Assembly: GCF_030818255.1 (NCBI RefSeq)
Contig: NZ_JAUTAG010000001.1
Coordinates: 3,596,001 to 3,660,000, forward strand
From: Microbacterium sp. SORGH_AS_0969
GTDB lineage: Bacteria > Actinomycetota > Actinomycetes > Actinomycetales > Microbacteriaceae
DNA length: 64,000 bases
Direction: 5' to 3'
The notes below the pieces were generated by a model, which was given only the letters and a program-made list of their open reading frames with translations, was not told where the DNA came from and made no database searches. The translations under genes and the position numbers were made by a program. Positions 51,803 to 59,965 of this stretch are shown here, piece by piece; the first letter of the stretch is position 1; every line of letters starts with the position of its first letter.

Positions 51803-52471
51803 ATGCGCGTGCTGATCGTCGAGGACGAGCCCTATCTCGCCGAGGCGATCCGCGACGGACTCCGGTTGGAGGCGATCGCAGCGGACATCGCGGGCGACGG
51901 CGATTCCGCGCTCGAGCAGCTCGGCTACACCGCGTACGACGTCGTCGTCCTCGACCGCGACATCCCCGGACCCAACGGCGACGAGATCGCCCGCCACCTC
52001 GCCGTCCAACCGACCGCCCCGCGCGTGCTCATGCTCACCGCCGCCGACCGCCTCGACGACAAGGCCTCGGGGTTCGAGAGCGGTGCGGACGACTACCTGA
52101 CCAAGCCGTTCGTCTTGAAGGAGCTCGTGCTGCGACTGCGTGCGCTCGCGCGGCGGCCCGCGACCGGGGCTCCCCCGATCCTCGAGCTCGACGGCATCCG
52201 TCTCGATCCGTTCCGGCGCGAGGTGTACCGCGACGGCCGATACGTCTCGCTGACCCGCAAGCAGTTCGCCGTGCTCGAGGTACTCATGTCCGCGGGCGGC
52301 GGCGTGGTGAGCGCCGAGGTCCTCCTCGAGCGCGCGTGGGACGAGAACGCCGACCCCTTCACCAATGCCGTCCGCATCACGATCTCGACGCTACGCAAGC
52401 GCCTCGGCGAGCCGTGGCTGATCCAGACCGTCGCCGGCGTCGGATACCGCATCGGTCCCACGGATGCGTGA
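51803..52471 (+). CDS. OmpR-family response regulator
   Basis: 222 residues. The receiver has ED pair 7-8, phospho-acceptor D51 (VVLDRDIPGPNG) and K100 (YLTKPF), followed by a winged helix ending LIQTVAGVGYRIG. ATG 51803 lies 6 nt after TACCAT, a leaderless pattern. It overlaps the histidine kinase by 8 nt. The nearest types are CutR/VanR regulators, which respond to envelope stress; targets unknown. Confidence 0.95.
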   Translation: MRVLIVEDEPYLAEAIRDGLRLEAIAADIAGDGDSALEQLGYTAYDVVVLDRDIPGPNGDEIARHLAVQPTAPRVLMLTAADRLDDKASGFESGADDYLTKPFVLKELVLRLRALARRPATGAPPILELDGIRLDPFRREVYRDGRYVSLTRKQFAVLEVLMSAGGGVVSAEVLLERAWDENADPFTNAVRITISTLRKRLGEPWLIQTVAGVGYRIGPTDA

Positions 52472-53579
52472 ACGTCCGCCCGGACTCTCGGTCCGGATCA
52501 AACTGACGCTCAGCTACGCAGTCTTCGTCGTGATCGTCGGGATCGCCCTGTTCACGGTGGGGTTCCTCGTCCTGCGGTTCCTGCCCGAGGGCACCCTCTA
52601 CGCCACGAGCGGCCTCTTCACTCCCGCTCGCCGCGACCTCGCCGACGTCTTCGTGAAATACGCGTGGTTCACCGTCGCCGGGCTCGCCGTCATCGGCTTG
52701 GGCGGAGGCTGGATCGTCGCGGGTCTCATGCTCCGGCCGCTGACGCGCATCACCGACGCCGCGCGGGCGGTGCGCGACGGGAGCCTGGACCGTCGCGTGG
52801 ACCTCCCCGGCCGGCGGGACGAGTTGACCGACCTCGCCGACACCTTCGACGCGATGCTCGCGCGCATCGCCGAGACCGTGCAGGAGCAGCGGCGTTTCGC
52901 CGCGAACGCCTCGCACGAGCTGCGCACGCCGCACGCGACGATGCGCACGATGCTCGAGGTGGCGAAGGCCGACCCCGCGAGCGTCGACGTCGAGCGGCTG
53001 ATCGCCCGCCTCGACGACACGAACGAGCGGGCGATCCGGCTGACGGAGGCGATCCTCGCCCTCTCGCGCGCCTCGAGCGGCGGCGTGGTGGCGCGTACCG
53101 AGGTGGAGATCGACGCCCTCGCCGCCGAAGTGTGCGGCGAGCTCGCTCCGCTCGCGACGAGGACGTCCGCACGGCTGACCACGCGTATCGTGTCGCCCGC
53201 CGTCGCGATCGCGGACGAGACGCTCGCCCGCCAGATGCTCACGAACCTCGTGCACAACGCGATCGTCCACAGCACACCCGACGGCGAGCTTGCGCGCGAG
53301 GCGCAGATCGCCGTGCGGACGGACGCGCGCAGCGTCGTGATCGACGTCGCGAACACCGGCGCCGTGCTGTCCCGTGAAACGGTGGCCACGCTCCCCGAGC
53401 CGTTCGTTCGCGCGGCGGGGCGCGCCCGCCCCGCGGAAGGCGGCACGGGCCTCGGTCTCGCCATCGCCGTCGCGATCGTGCGCGTGCACGAGGGCTCGCT
53501 CGAGCTCTGGCCACGCGAGGGCGGCGGACTGCACGCGCGCGTGCGCCTGCCCCGGCCGACCGCTGTTCACGAGCGGTGA
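52464..53579 (+). CDS. Sensor histidine kinase, CutS/VanS-like
   Basis: 371 residues. Two membrane segments (about 16-38 and 68-90) flank a short external loop, followed by HAMP, HisKA with H151 in NASHELRTPHATMR (His where most have Leu after TP), and the ATPase domain (NLVHNAIVHS, GGTGLGLAIAVAIV). A VANTG loop replaces the usual DxGxG, as in CutS-type kinases. Cognate partner of the overlapping response regulator. A VanZ-like membrane protein lies next to it, on the opposite strand. Confidence 0.93.
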   Translation: MRERPPGLSVRIKLTLSYAVFVVIVGIALFTVGFLVLRFLPEGTLYATSGLFTPARRDLADVFVKYAWFTVAGLAVIGLGGGWIVAGLMLRPLTRITDAARAVRDGSLDRRVDLPGRRDELTDLADTFDAMLARIAETVQEQRRFAANASHELRTPHATMRTMLEVAKADPASVDVERLIARLDDTNERAIRLTEAILALSRASSGGVVARTEVEIDALAAEVCGELAPLATRTSARLTTRIVSPAVAIADETLARQMLTNLVHNAIVHSTPDGELAREAQIAVRTDARSVVIDVANTGAVLSRETVATLPEPFVRAAGRARPAEGGTGLGLAIAVAIVRVHEGSLELWPREGGGLHARVRLPRPTAVHER

Positions 53580-53599
53580 CCCGTCTCGCGGGCGACTCC

Positions 53600-54052
53600 T
53601 CACCCGCGCGCTGCCATGTCCCCCGCGCGGACGGCCGCACGCGCCACCAACCGCGACACGATCACGATCACCGTGCCCACGCCCGCGCCGATGGTGTTGT
53701 GGAGAACGTCGTCGGCGTCGGGCACCCGACCCGGGATGAACGACTGAGCAGTCTCGACCGCGAGTGAGACGGCGGCCCCGAAGAGCACGGCGGCGGGTGC
53801 GAACCGCAGGGGAAGCAGCGCCGCCACCGCGATCCCGAGCGGCACGAACAGGGCGACGTTCATCACGACATCGCTGTCGTACGCCGGCGCGAAGCCGCCC
53901 CATCGCTCGGTCACGAGGAAGAACGCGTCGATCGCCCTCTCCTGGAACGGACGGATGAGCGCCCGCGGCGCGAGCGTGAGCGTCCCGACGACGGTGAGCG
54001 CTGCGGCGGCGACGAGGACACGGGCGGGGGTGAGGACCGGGGCGTTCGGCAT
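53600..54052 (-). CDS. VanZ-family membrane protein
   Basis: 150 residues. About four membrane segments with the VanZ motifs DVVMNVALFVPLGI, ETAQSFIPGRVPDADDVLHNTIGAGVG. The original VanZ gives low-level teicoplanin resistance; most homologues are of unknown function. ATG 54052 has AGGAG. It converges on the CutS/VanS-like kinase, and the pairing suggests envelope-related control. Confidence 0.9.
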   Translation of the reverse strand: MPNAPVLTPARVLVAAAALTVVGTLTLAPRALIRPFQERAIDAFFLVTERWGGFAPAYDSDVVMNVALFVPLGIAVAALLPLRFAPAAVLFGAAVSLAVETAQSFIPGRVPDADDVLHNTIGAGVGTVIVIVSRLVARAAVRAGDMAARG

Positions 54053-54155
54053 GGAGTCTCCTGGGTGATCGGGCTCCCAGCCCACACGCCAAGGTGTTGC
54101 CGGCGCGTCTGCGCCTTCCGATACACGGACGATATGCCGCGCCCGGACGAGGACA

Positions 54156-54551
54156 ATGGATGCCGTGACCTCCTCCCGCATCCACCCCGCGCTCGTCCTG
54201 CTCGTCGACGTCGTCTTCGTCGTCGTCTTCGCCGCGATCGGGCGCGCGACGCATGACGGCGACATCCTCGGACCGGGCGGATCGGGGCTGGCGACCACGA
54301 CGTGGCCTTTCGTCGTCGCGTTGGGCCTGGGGTGGTTGATCAGCCGCGGGTGGCGCGCTCCCCTCGCTCCGGTGCGCACGGGACTCATCGTCTGGGTGGT
54401 GACCGTCGCCGTCGGCATGGTGCTGCGCGCGGTGAGCGGTCAGGGCGTCGCTGTCGCCTTCGTGATCGTCGCGGCGATCACGCTCGCGCTCTTCCTCGTG
54501 GGCTGGCGCGCGATCGCGCGGCTGGCGTCACGTCGCCGCCGGGCCGCCTGA
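54156..54551 (+). CDS. DUF3054 membrane protein
   Basis: 131 residues, four hydrophobic segments. VDVVFVVVFAAIGRATHDG and TTTWPFVVALGLGWLISRGW are the family motifs (small tetraspan proteins common in actinobacteria). An alternative start is GTG 54165, 7 nt after GACAAT. The function is unknown. Confidence 0.85.
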   Translation: MDAVTSSRIHPALVLLVDVVFVVVFAAIGRATHDGDILGPGGSGLATTTWPFVVALGLGWLISRGWRAPLAPVRTGLIVWVVTVAVGMVLRAVSGQGVAVAFVIVAAITLALFLVGWRAIARLASRRRRAA

Positions 54552-54579
54552 GACGCGGAGCCACGCGCGGACGCGGGAC

Positions 54580-55092
54580 TCAGTCCGCGAGCGAGACGTC
54601 GACCTGGATCTCCGCCGCCAGGCGCTCCAGCTCGTCGACGAGATCGTCGATCTCGACGCCCGCGACGAGCGTCACCGTGATGGACGCCTCGAACAGACGG
54701 CCGCCCGCCATCGCGGCATCCGTCGTCTGCGTCGACATGCGCTCGATGCCCACTCCGCGTGCGCTGAGGGCCGACGTGATCTCGCGCACGATGCCCGAGC
54801 GGTCGTTGCCGATGACGTCGAGGGTGACACTGTGCGGAGCGGATGCCGTGCCCTCGAGTGAACCGACGTGAACCGTGACCGCGAGGGTACCCGCCAGCCC
54901 CTCGAGGGCGGCGCGGAGGGCATCGGCCCGATCAGCGGCGATGGATACCTCGACGATGCCGGCGAAGGCTCCCGCGAGTTCGGCGAGCTCGCTGTTCTCC
55001 CAGTTGCCGCCGTGGGCGTCGACGATGTCGGCGACGGACGACACCAGGCCCGCGCGGTCGTCGCCGACGATGGTCAGAACGAGGGTGGTCAT
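54580..55092 (-). CDS. ACT-domain regulator (GcvR-like)
   Basis: 170 residues with two ACT repeats: TIVGDDRAGLVSSVADIVDAHGG at the start and DVIGNDRSGIVREITSALS in the middle. Such two-ACT proteins bind amino acids, and GcvR acts on the glycine cleavage regulator. ATG 55092 lies exactly 6 nt after TACGCT (leaderless pattern). No glycine genes are near, so the partner is unknown. Confidence 0.9.
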   Translation of the reverse strand: MTTLVLTIVGDDRAGLVSSVADIVDAHGGNWENSELAELAGAFAGIVEVSIAADRADALRAALEGLAGTLAVTVHVGSLEGTASAPHSVTLDVIGNDRSGIVREITSALSARGVGIERMSTQTTDAAMAGGRLFEASITVTLVAGVEIDDLVDELERLAAEIQVDVSLAD

Positions 55093-55152
55093 GGCCCCAG
55101 CGTAGCGAGCGGCCCCTGCTAGCGTGGGAGAGACGTCGAGAGGAGACCGCAC

Positions 55153-55431
55153 GTGATCGCATCGCTGATCGCCCTGCTGAACCTGCTCCTCGCGACCGCC
55201 GAGCTCGCTCTCACGCCCGGTACCGGGGCTCCCCTGCTCGCCGTGGTCCTTGCCGCGGCCGTTGTCGCCACCGTCGCGATCGTCCTCGTCGTTCTGCCGG
55301 CTCTGCTCGCCGGCGCATCGCCGCGTGTTCCGCGGCCGATCGATCCCTCCGCTCCGCTCACGCAGAGCGACCCCGACGCAGCGGGGCACCCCCGCCCTCG
55401 AGCGCCGGGATTCGTGGCCCGCGCCGCCTAG
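55153..55431 (+). CDS. DUF6412 membrane protein
   Basis: 92 residues. Two hydrophobic segments (LIALLNLLLATAELAL, LAAAVVATVAIVLVVLPALLAG), then the motif IDPSAPLTQSDPDAAGHPRPRAPG, the characteristic end of DUF6412. The GTG start has GAGAGGAG. It precedes the YidC-like insertase on the same strand and is probably in one operon with it. The function is unknown. Confidence 0.85.
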   Translation: MIASLIALLNLLLATAELALTPGTGAPLLAVVLAAAVVATVAIVLVVLPALLAGASPRVPRPIDPSAPLTQSDPDAAGHPRPRAPGFVARAA

Positions 55432-55495
55432 CCCCCGCCCCCGCCGTCCCGTGACGGTGGCCGTGGCATCCGTTCCGGAGGGGCGGTGGCGCAGT

Positions 55496-55525
55496 GATCC
55501 CTCGATCACCGATCCCTCGATCACC
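55496..55525 (+). repeat. Tandem 15-bp direct repeat
   Basis: Two exact adjacent copies of GATCCCTCGATCACC in the leader of the YidC-like gene, with a third TGATCC piece just before. It could be a regulator site or a recent duplication. Confidence 0.6.
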
Positions 55526-55543
55526 GCCACGAACGGAACCCTC

Positions 55544-56275
55544 ATGGACCTCTTCGCTCTGCCCCCACTCGCCTTTCTCCTCGATCTCACCACCCAAGGC
55601 CTGCTCTCCCTCACGGACGCTCTCACGCCCCTGGCCGGGGGTCTCGCCGCCGCTCTCGCCGTCGTGGCCGTCACCCTCGTCGTGCGGCTCATCCTCATCC
55701 CGGTGGGGATCTCCCAGGCCCGCGCCGAGCAGACGCGCGCCCGTCTGGCGCCGCGTCTGCGCGTGCTGCAGGAGCGCTGGCGCAAGAACCCCGAACGTCT
55801 CCAACGCGAGACGATGCAGCTCTACCGCGACGAGAACACCTCCCCCGCCGCCGGCTGCCTCCCGCTGCTCGCGCAGGCGCCGATCGTCGGGCTGCTCTAC
55901 GCCGTCTTCCTGCACCCGACCGTCGCAGGGCACGCCAACACGCTCCTGACGCACGACTTGTTCGGCGTCCCCCTCGGGCGCAGTCTGATCGGGGCGTTGA
56001 CCTCAGGAACGATGGATGCCACGACCCTCGTCGTCTTCGCCGGCATCGTCGTCGTGATCGCCGGCGTGGCCGAACTCACCCGACGGCTCCTGCGGCCGGC
56101 GACCGATCCGTCGTCGCCGGCGTGGATGACGGGAATGGTCGGAGTGCTGCAGTTCACCACCGCGGTCGTGGCGCTGTTCGTTCCCCTGGCGGCGGCGCTG
56201 TATCTCACCGTGACGACGGTGTGGACGCTCGGACAGCGGCTCCTGCTCCGGCGGCGCTACCCGCTGCCGGCGTGA
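55544..56275 (+). CDS. YidC/Oxa1-family membrane protein insertase, accessory copy
   Basis: 243 residues. Five membrane segments, the substrate-groove Arg in VRLILIPVG, a coiled coil RLAPRLRVLQERW, and CLPLLAQAPIVGLLYAVF are the YidC pattern. It lacks the long C-terminal extension of the housekeeping YidC, which is usually in the rpmH-rnpA locus, so this is likely a second, specialised copy. Paired with DUF6412. Confidence 0.88.
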   Translation: MDLFALPPLAFLLDLTTQGLLSLTDALTPLAGGLAAALAVVAVTLVVRLILIPVGISQARAEQTRARLAPRLRVLQERWRKNPERLQRETMQLYRDENTSPAAGCLPLLAQAPIVGLLYAVFLHPTVAGHANTLLTHDLFGVPLGRSLIGALTSGTMDATTLVVFAGIVVVIAGVAELTRRLLRPATDPSSPAWMTGMVGVLQFTTAVVALFVPLAAALYLTVTTVWTLGQRLLLRRRYPLPA

Positions 56276-56278
56276 AGC

Positions 56279-57508
56279 TCAGAGCGACCGGCCGTCCCAC
56301 CGCGAGCTGCGCGAGGCGTTCGCCCAGGCCATGGCCAGCACCAGGAGGGCGGCCACCGCCGGGAAGAGCATCGCCGTCTCCACCGAGACCTGCTCGGCGA
56401 CCGCACCGGTCACCGCCGACGAGAGTGCCTGCGCGAGCGTCAGCGCCGAGGCGAGGACGGTCATCGTCGAGGCCGTGCGTCCGCGCGGCGCGCGGTGCCC
56501 GGCGAGGCTGAAGAGCGTGACGAGCGAGGGGCCGACGCCGATCCCCATGAGACACAGCACGAGGGTGACGGTGGGGACGGAGCCGCCGACGGTGTACGCG
56601 CCCGCCGAGGCGGTGAGGATGCTCGCGAAGGCGACGAGACGCCAGCGCAGCGAGAAGCGCGCGGGAAGCACAGCGACGGCGAGGGCGAGCACCGCCGACC
56701 CGACGCCCATCACGCCGTACAGCAGGGCACCGGCCTCGGGCGCGCCCTGCGCCTCCATGAACGCCGTCAGCGAGGTGAGCGTCGAGCCGAAGAAGAGGCC
56801 CACGCCGAACACCGAGGCCACGAGCACGAGGAGCCGCGGATGCAGGAGCTCTCGCGCCGGTGCCATCGCCGCGCGCTCGGACCGCTCGGGCACCGCGCGG
56901 CCGGTCGGATGCAGGGCGAACGCCGTGACGAAGACGAAGCTCAGCACCGCCGCGCCCGCGATCGGCGCCCACGGCGCGATCAGTGCGGCGAGCAGCCCCA
57001 CCACGAAGGGGCCGATGACGAACGCCGTCTCGTCCGCGGCCGACTCGTAAGCCATCGCGCGTGAGAAGGTGCGCTCGCGCCGCGTCGGATCCACCCGCTC
57101 GCCGATGAGCGCCATGACGCGACTGCGCGACATCGCCGCGGTCTGCGGACCGGTGAGCCCGATCGCCGCGGCCGAAGCCAGCAGCAGTGCGTCCGAGTCC
57201 GACGCGGCGACCACCAGCGGGAAGAGCGAGAGCAGGATGCCGTTGGCCAGGCCCACCGGCACCAGCACGCGCCGCTGCCCGAAACGGTCGGCGAGATCGC
57301 CCAGGACGGGTCCCGCGACGACGACACCGAGGCCCACCGCCGCCGAGGTGAGGCCACCGAGCGCCACCGACCCGCGGACAGCGACGACGAGCGCCAGGAC
57401 GCCCACCGTCATCATCGCGAACGGAAGTCGGGCCACGAACGCCACGGGGAAGTACGACAGGCCCGTGTGGTGGATCAGCGATCGGTGGGTGGTGGCGGGC
57501 AGAGTCAT
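56279..57508 (-). CDS. MFS transporter
   Basis: 409 residues, 12 hydrophobic segments. The loop motif is GDLADRFGQRRVLVPVG. SRVMALIGERVDPTRRERTFSRAMAYESAADE is a subfamily mark of putative drug exporters. ATG 57508 has GGAGACC. It converges on the YidC-like gene with only 3 nt between stops. The substrate is unknown. Confidence 0.9.
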   Translation of the reverse strand: MTLPATTHRSLIHHTGLSYFPVAFVARLPFAMMTVGVLALVVAVRGSVALGGLTSAAVGLGVVVAGPVLGDLADRFGQRRVLVPVGLANGILLSLFPLVVAASDSDALLLASAAAIGLTGPQTAAMSRSRVMALIGERVDPTRRERTFSRAMAYESAADETAFVIGPFVVGLLAALIAPWAPIAGAAVLSFVFVTAFALHPTGRAVPERSERAAMAPARELLHPRLLVLVASVFGVGLFFGSTLTSLTAFMEAQGAPEAGALLYGVMGVGSAVLALAVAVLPARFSLRWRLVAFASILTASAGAYTVGGSVPTVTLVLCLMGIGVGPSLVTLFSLAGHRAPRGRTASTMTVLASALTLAQALSSAVTGAVAEQVSVETAMLFPAVAALLVLAMAWANASRSSRWDGRSL

Positions 57509-57609
57509 AGAGCGGTCTCCGGGGGCGAGGGAACGTGCCGCCTTGCCGAGCCGGTAGGTAGGTGCACTGCGTGCGGCGGGCGAACCCGCCGACCCATTCT
57601 ACCGAAGCG

Positions 57610-57825
57610 TCAGGAGACGAGCGCGGCGATCGCCGCGATCAGCGACGCGAGGGCCAACACCAGCGCCAGGCCGATGAGCACCGTGTGCACGATCAGGAAC
57701 GGCGTCGCCTTGCCCGCGGCGTTCTTCGCGCGCGGGTCCTTCGCGACCCGCAGGTAGAACCGCGGCCACACGACCGCGTTGAACACGGCGTTGGCGAACA
57801 GCAGCGCGATGAGGACCGGTTCCAT
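57610..57825 (-). CDS. SCO4848-family membrane protein
   Basis: 71 residues. Two hydrophobic segments with ANAVFNAVVWPRFYLRVAKD between, then DPRAKNAAGKATPFLIVHTVLI, the family signature. ATG 57825 lies exactly 6 nt after TAGGCT (leaderless pattern). The function of the family is unknown. Confidence 0.9.
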   Translation of the reverse strand: MEPVLIALLFANAVFNAVVWPRFYLRVAKDPRAKNAAGKATPFLIVHTVLIGLALVLALASLIAAIAALVS

Positions 57826-57854
57826 CCCCCCAGCCTACGTTCCGCCCGCGCGCG

Positions 57855-58196
57855 TCACGTCGCACACGAGATGCATCGCCGGGCGAACGGCCGCGCCTCC
57901 AACCGCGCGTCGCCGATCGCACGGCCGCAGTTCTCGCACACCCCGTAGGTCCCGGATGCCACGCGCTCCCGCGCCGCGTCGATCTCGCGCCTCTCCGCCT
58001 CGGCGCCCCGGCGCAGAGCGTCGACCTGCGCCCACTCGCCCGACAGCGTCGACCCCTCGGGGTCGTGCTCGTCGTCGGCCGTGGCATCCGCTCGGTCGTG
58101 TCGAAGGCTCTCCTCGTCTTCGCGCAAGCGCGAGAGCCGATGGTCGACCTCGCGCCGCCGTTCATCGAGCATCCGCTCGGCCCGTGCGGCATCCAT
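57855..58196 (-). CDS. TraR/DksA-type zinc finger protein
   Basis: 113 residues. A helical hairpin (ERMLDERRREVDHRLSRL, VDALRRGAEAERREID) and a C4 zinc finger CENCG...RRCISC. Such proteins reach the RNA polymerase secondary channel and change promoter choice; DksA itself works with ppGpp. The DPEG-like acidic tip (EHDPEGSTLSGEW) is kept in part. ATG 58196 is 6 nt behind the -10 of a PafBC-type promoter, so it would be induced by DNA damage. Confidence 0.92.
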   Translation of the reverse strand: MDAARAERMLDERRREVDHRLSRLREDEESLRHDRADATADDEHDPEGSTLSGEWAQVDALRRGAEAERREIDAARERVASGTYGVCENCGRAIGDARLEARPFARRCISCAT

Positions 58197-58202
58197 CCCT
58201 CG

Positions 58203-58224
58203 ACGCTAGCCCCCACGTCCGACA
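58203..58224 (-). promoter_or_regulatory. PafBC-type damage promoter of the TraR/DksA gene
   Basis: TGTCGGAC (58224-58217), 8-nt spacer, -10 TAGCGT (58208-58203), 6 nt to the ATG. Confidence 0.75.
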
Positions 58225-58249
58225 TCGGCTCTGCGGCAGGATCGGGGCC

Positions 58250-58606
58250 ATGAGCGAGCTTCGACGTCACTGGACTCCGACCGCTGTGCTGTTCCTCGTC
58301 CTGGCCATCGGGGGGCTCGCGAGCACATGGACCTTCAACGCCCTCGCGATCGTGCAGATGAGGGACTTCCTCGGCGACCTCGTCTCGAGCGGGCCCGCGG
58401 TGTCGTCGATCACGGTCGACCTGCTCGTCGTGGCGGTGGCCGGGAGCGTCTTCATCATCGTCGAGGCGCGCCGTATCGCGATGCGATTCGCATGGATCTA
58501 CGTCGTGCTCTCCGGCCTCACGGCGTTCGCCTTCACGTTCCCGCTGTTCCTCGCGATGCGGCAGCGCCACCTGACCGCACGGAGTCATGCCGCCGATCCG
58601 GCGTGA
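58250..58606 (+). CDS. DUF2834 membrane protein
   Basis: 118 residues with three or four hydrophobic segments. TWTFNALAIVQMRDFLGDL and AGSVFIIVEARRIAMRFAW are the DUF2834 motifs. CAGGAT lies 7 nt before the ATG. Divergent from the TraR/DksA gene; the function is unknown. Confidence 0.85.
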   Translation: MSELRRHWTPTAVLFLVLAIGGLASTWTFNALAIVQMRDFLGDLVSSGPAVSSITVDLLVVAVAGSVFIIVEARRIAMRFAWIYVVLSGLTAFAFTFPLFLAMRQRHLTARSHAADPA

Positions 58607-58640
58607 GGTGCCGATGATCACGGCACCTCACGTCGTCGGG

Positions 58641-59501
58641 TCAGCGTGCGGCGAGGCCCGTGCGAAGGCCGTCGACCAGCGGCGTGGTCGGGCGACCGAT
58701 GAGGCGCGACAGCGTCCCGTCGGTCTGCTCCAGCGCACCGCGAGCGATCGCGTCGTCGATGCCCGCGACGAAGGCGGCGGTGCCGGCATCCAGTCCCGCG
58801 GCCTCGAGACCGGCCGCGAGCTGCTCGACCGTGACGGCCCTGTAGGCGACGGGGCGTCCGACGACCTCCGAGGCCGCCGCCGCGAGCTCGTCGTAGGTCC
58901 ATGCGACGTCTCCGCCCAGTTCGAGCGTCTGCCCGCGCAGGTCGTCACCGGTGAGGGCGATCGCGGCCGCCTCGGCGTAGTCACGACGACTCGCGCTGGC
59001 CACACGGGCATCGCCGACCGCGGCGACGATCTCACCGGTCTCGGCGGCGCGTGCCACGGTGTCGAGGTAGTTCTCGGTGTACCAATTGTTCCGCAGGATC
59101 GTGGCGTCCAGTCCCGAGGCGGCGATGAGCGCCTCGGTGGCCTTGTGGTCGGCGCCGAGCGCGTAGTCGATGACGTCGTTCCGCGGCGCGCTCGTGTAGA
59201 CGAGACGCTCGACGCCCGCGGCGCGCGCGGCGTCCACGACGTTGCCATGACCTGCGACGCGGTCGGCGTCGGTGCCCGAGATCAGCAGGACGCGGCTGAC
59301 CCCGTCGAAAGCGGGAGCGAGGGTTTCCGGACGCGAGTAGTCGAACTCGACGACGCGGATGCCGCGCTCGGCAAGATCGCTCGCCTTGGCGGGGGTGCGG
59401 ACACCGGCGACGATGTCGGATGCCGCGGCGCCGCGCTCGAGCAGAGCATCGACGACGAGACGGCCGAGGTGTCCGGAAGCGGCGGTGACGAGGAGAGTCA
59501 T
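58641..59501 (-). CDS. NAD(P)H:quinone oxidoreductase type 2 (QorB/NmrA-like)
   Basis: 286 residues. The Rossmann start is LLVTAASGHLGRLVVDALLERG, then VYTSAPRNDVIDYALGADHKATE and ATILRNNWYTENYLD, as in QOR2/QorB. It reduces quinones with NADPH. The divergent HxlR regulator 93 nt away suggests QorR-type redox control of quinone stress. Confidence 0.93.
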   Translation of the reverse strand: MTLLVTAASGHLGRLVVDALLERGAAASDIVAGVRTPAKASDLAERGIRVVEFDYSRPETLAPAFDGVSRVLLISGTDADRVAGHGNVVDAARAAGVERLVYTSAPRNDVIDYALGADHKATEALIAASGLDATILRNNWYTENYLDTVARAAETGEIVAAVGDARVASASRRDYAEAAAIALTGDDLRGQTLELGGDVAWTYDELAAAASEVVGRPVAYRAVTVEQLAAGLEAAGLDAGTAAFVAGIDDAIARGALEQTDGTLSRLIGRPTTPLVDGLRTGLAAR

Positions 59502-59551
59502 GGGAGTGTCCTTTCGATCGGTACGCCGACCTCAACGCGACGCGCCCGGGT

Positions 59552-59565
59552 GCATTCCGGAATGC
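59552..59565. promoter_or_regulatory. Probable HxlR/QorR operator
   Basis: Perfect 14-bp palindrome GCATTCCGGAATGC in the gap between divergent qorB and hxlR, with a GGTAC ... GGTAC repeat beside it. Confidence 0.5.
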
Positions 59566-59594
59566 CGGTACCCACTTTCTGGTTAGGTACTCAC

Positions 59595-59963
59595 ATGAGC
59601 GTGAGTCTTGCGGAAATCCGCGCGGAGCATCCCGAGGTTTTTGCCGATGGGTGCCCGACGCGCACGGTGCTCGACCATGTCATGGGCAAGTGGGGCATCC
59701 TCGTGCTCATGGCTCTGTCCGACGGCACGCAGCGCTGGGGCGTTCTGCGGCGGAACGTGTCGGGGATCAGCGAAAAGATGCTCGCGAGCACCCTCAAGAC
59801 CTTCGAGGCCGACGGGCTCGTCGTGCGCACCGCTTATCCCGAGGTCCCGCCGCGGGTGGAGTACGGACTGACCGACCGCGGCCGCGACCTCATGACGTTC
59901 GTCCTCCCCCTCCTGGGGTGGGTGGCCGAGAACGCTCCGGCCATCGTGGCCCGACCGGAGTGA
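59595..59963 (+). CDS. HxlR-family redox regulator (QorR-like)
   Basis: 122 residues. Winged helix: GKWGILVLMALSDGTQRWGVL, ISEKMLASTLKTFEADGLV and VEYGLTDRGRDL. Its cysteine in DGCPTRTVLDHVMGKW is at the place where HxlR/QorR proteins carry the thiol sensor. TTAGGT lies 6 nt before the ATG. It very likely controls the divergent quinone reductase and itself. Confidence 0.93.
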   Translation: MSVSLAEIRAEHPEVFADGCPTRTVLDHVMGKWGILVLMALSDGTQRWGVLRRNVSGISEKMLASTLKTFEADGLVVRTAYPEVPPRVEYGLTDRGRDLMTFVLPLLGWVAENAPAIVARPE

Positions 59964-59965
59964 CC

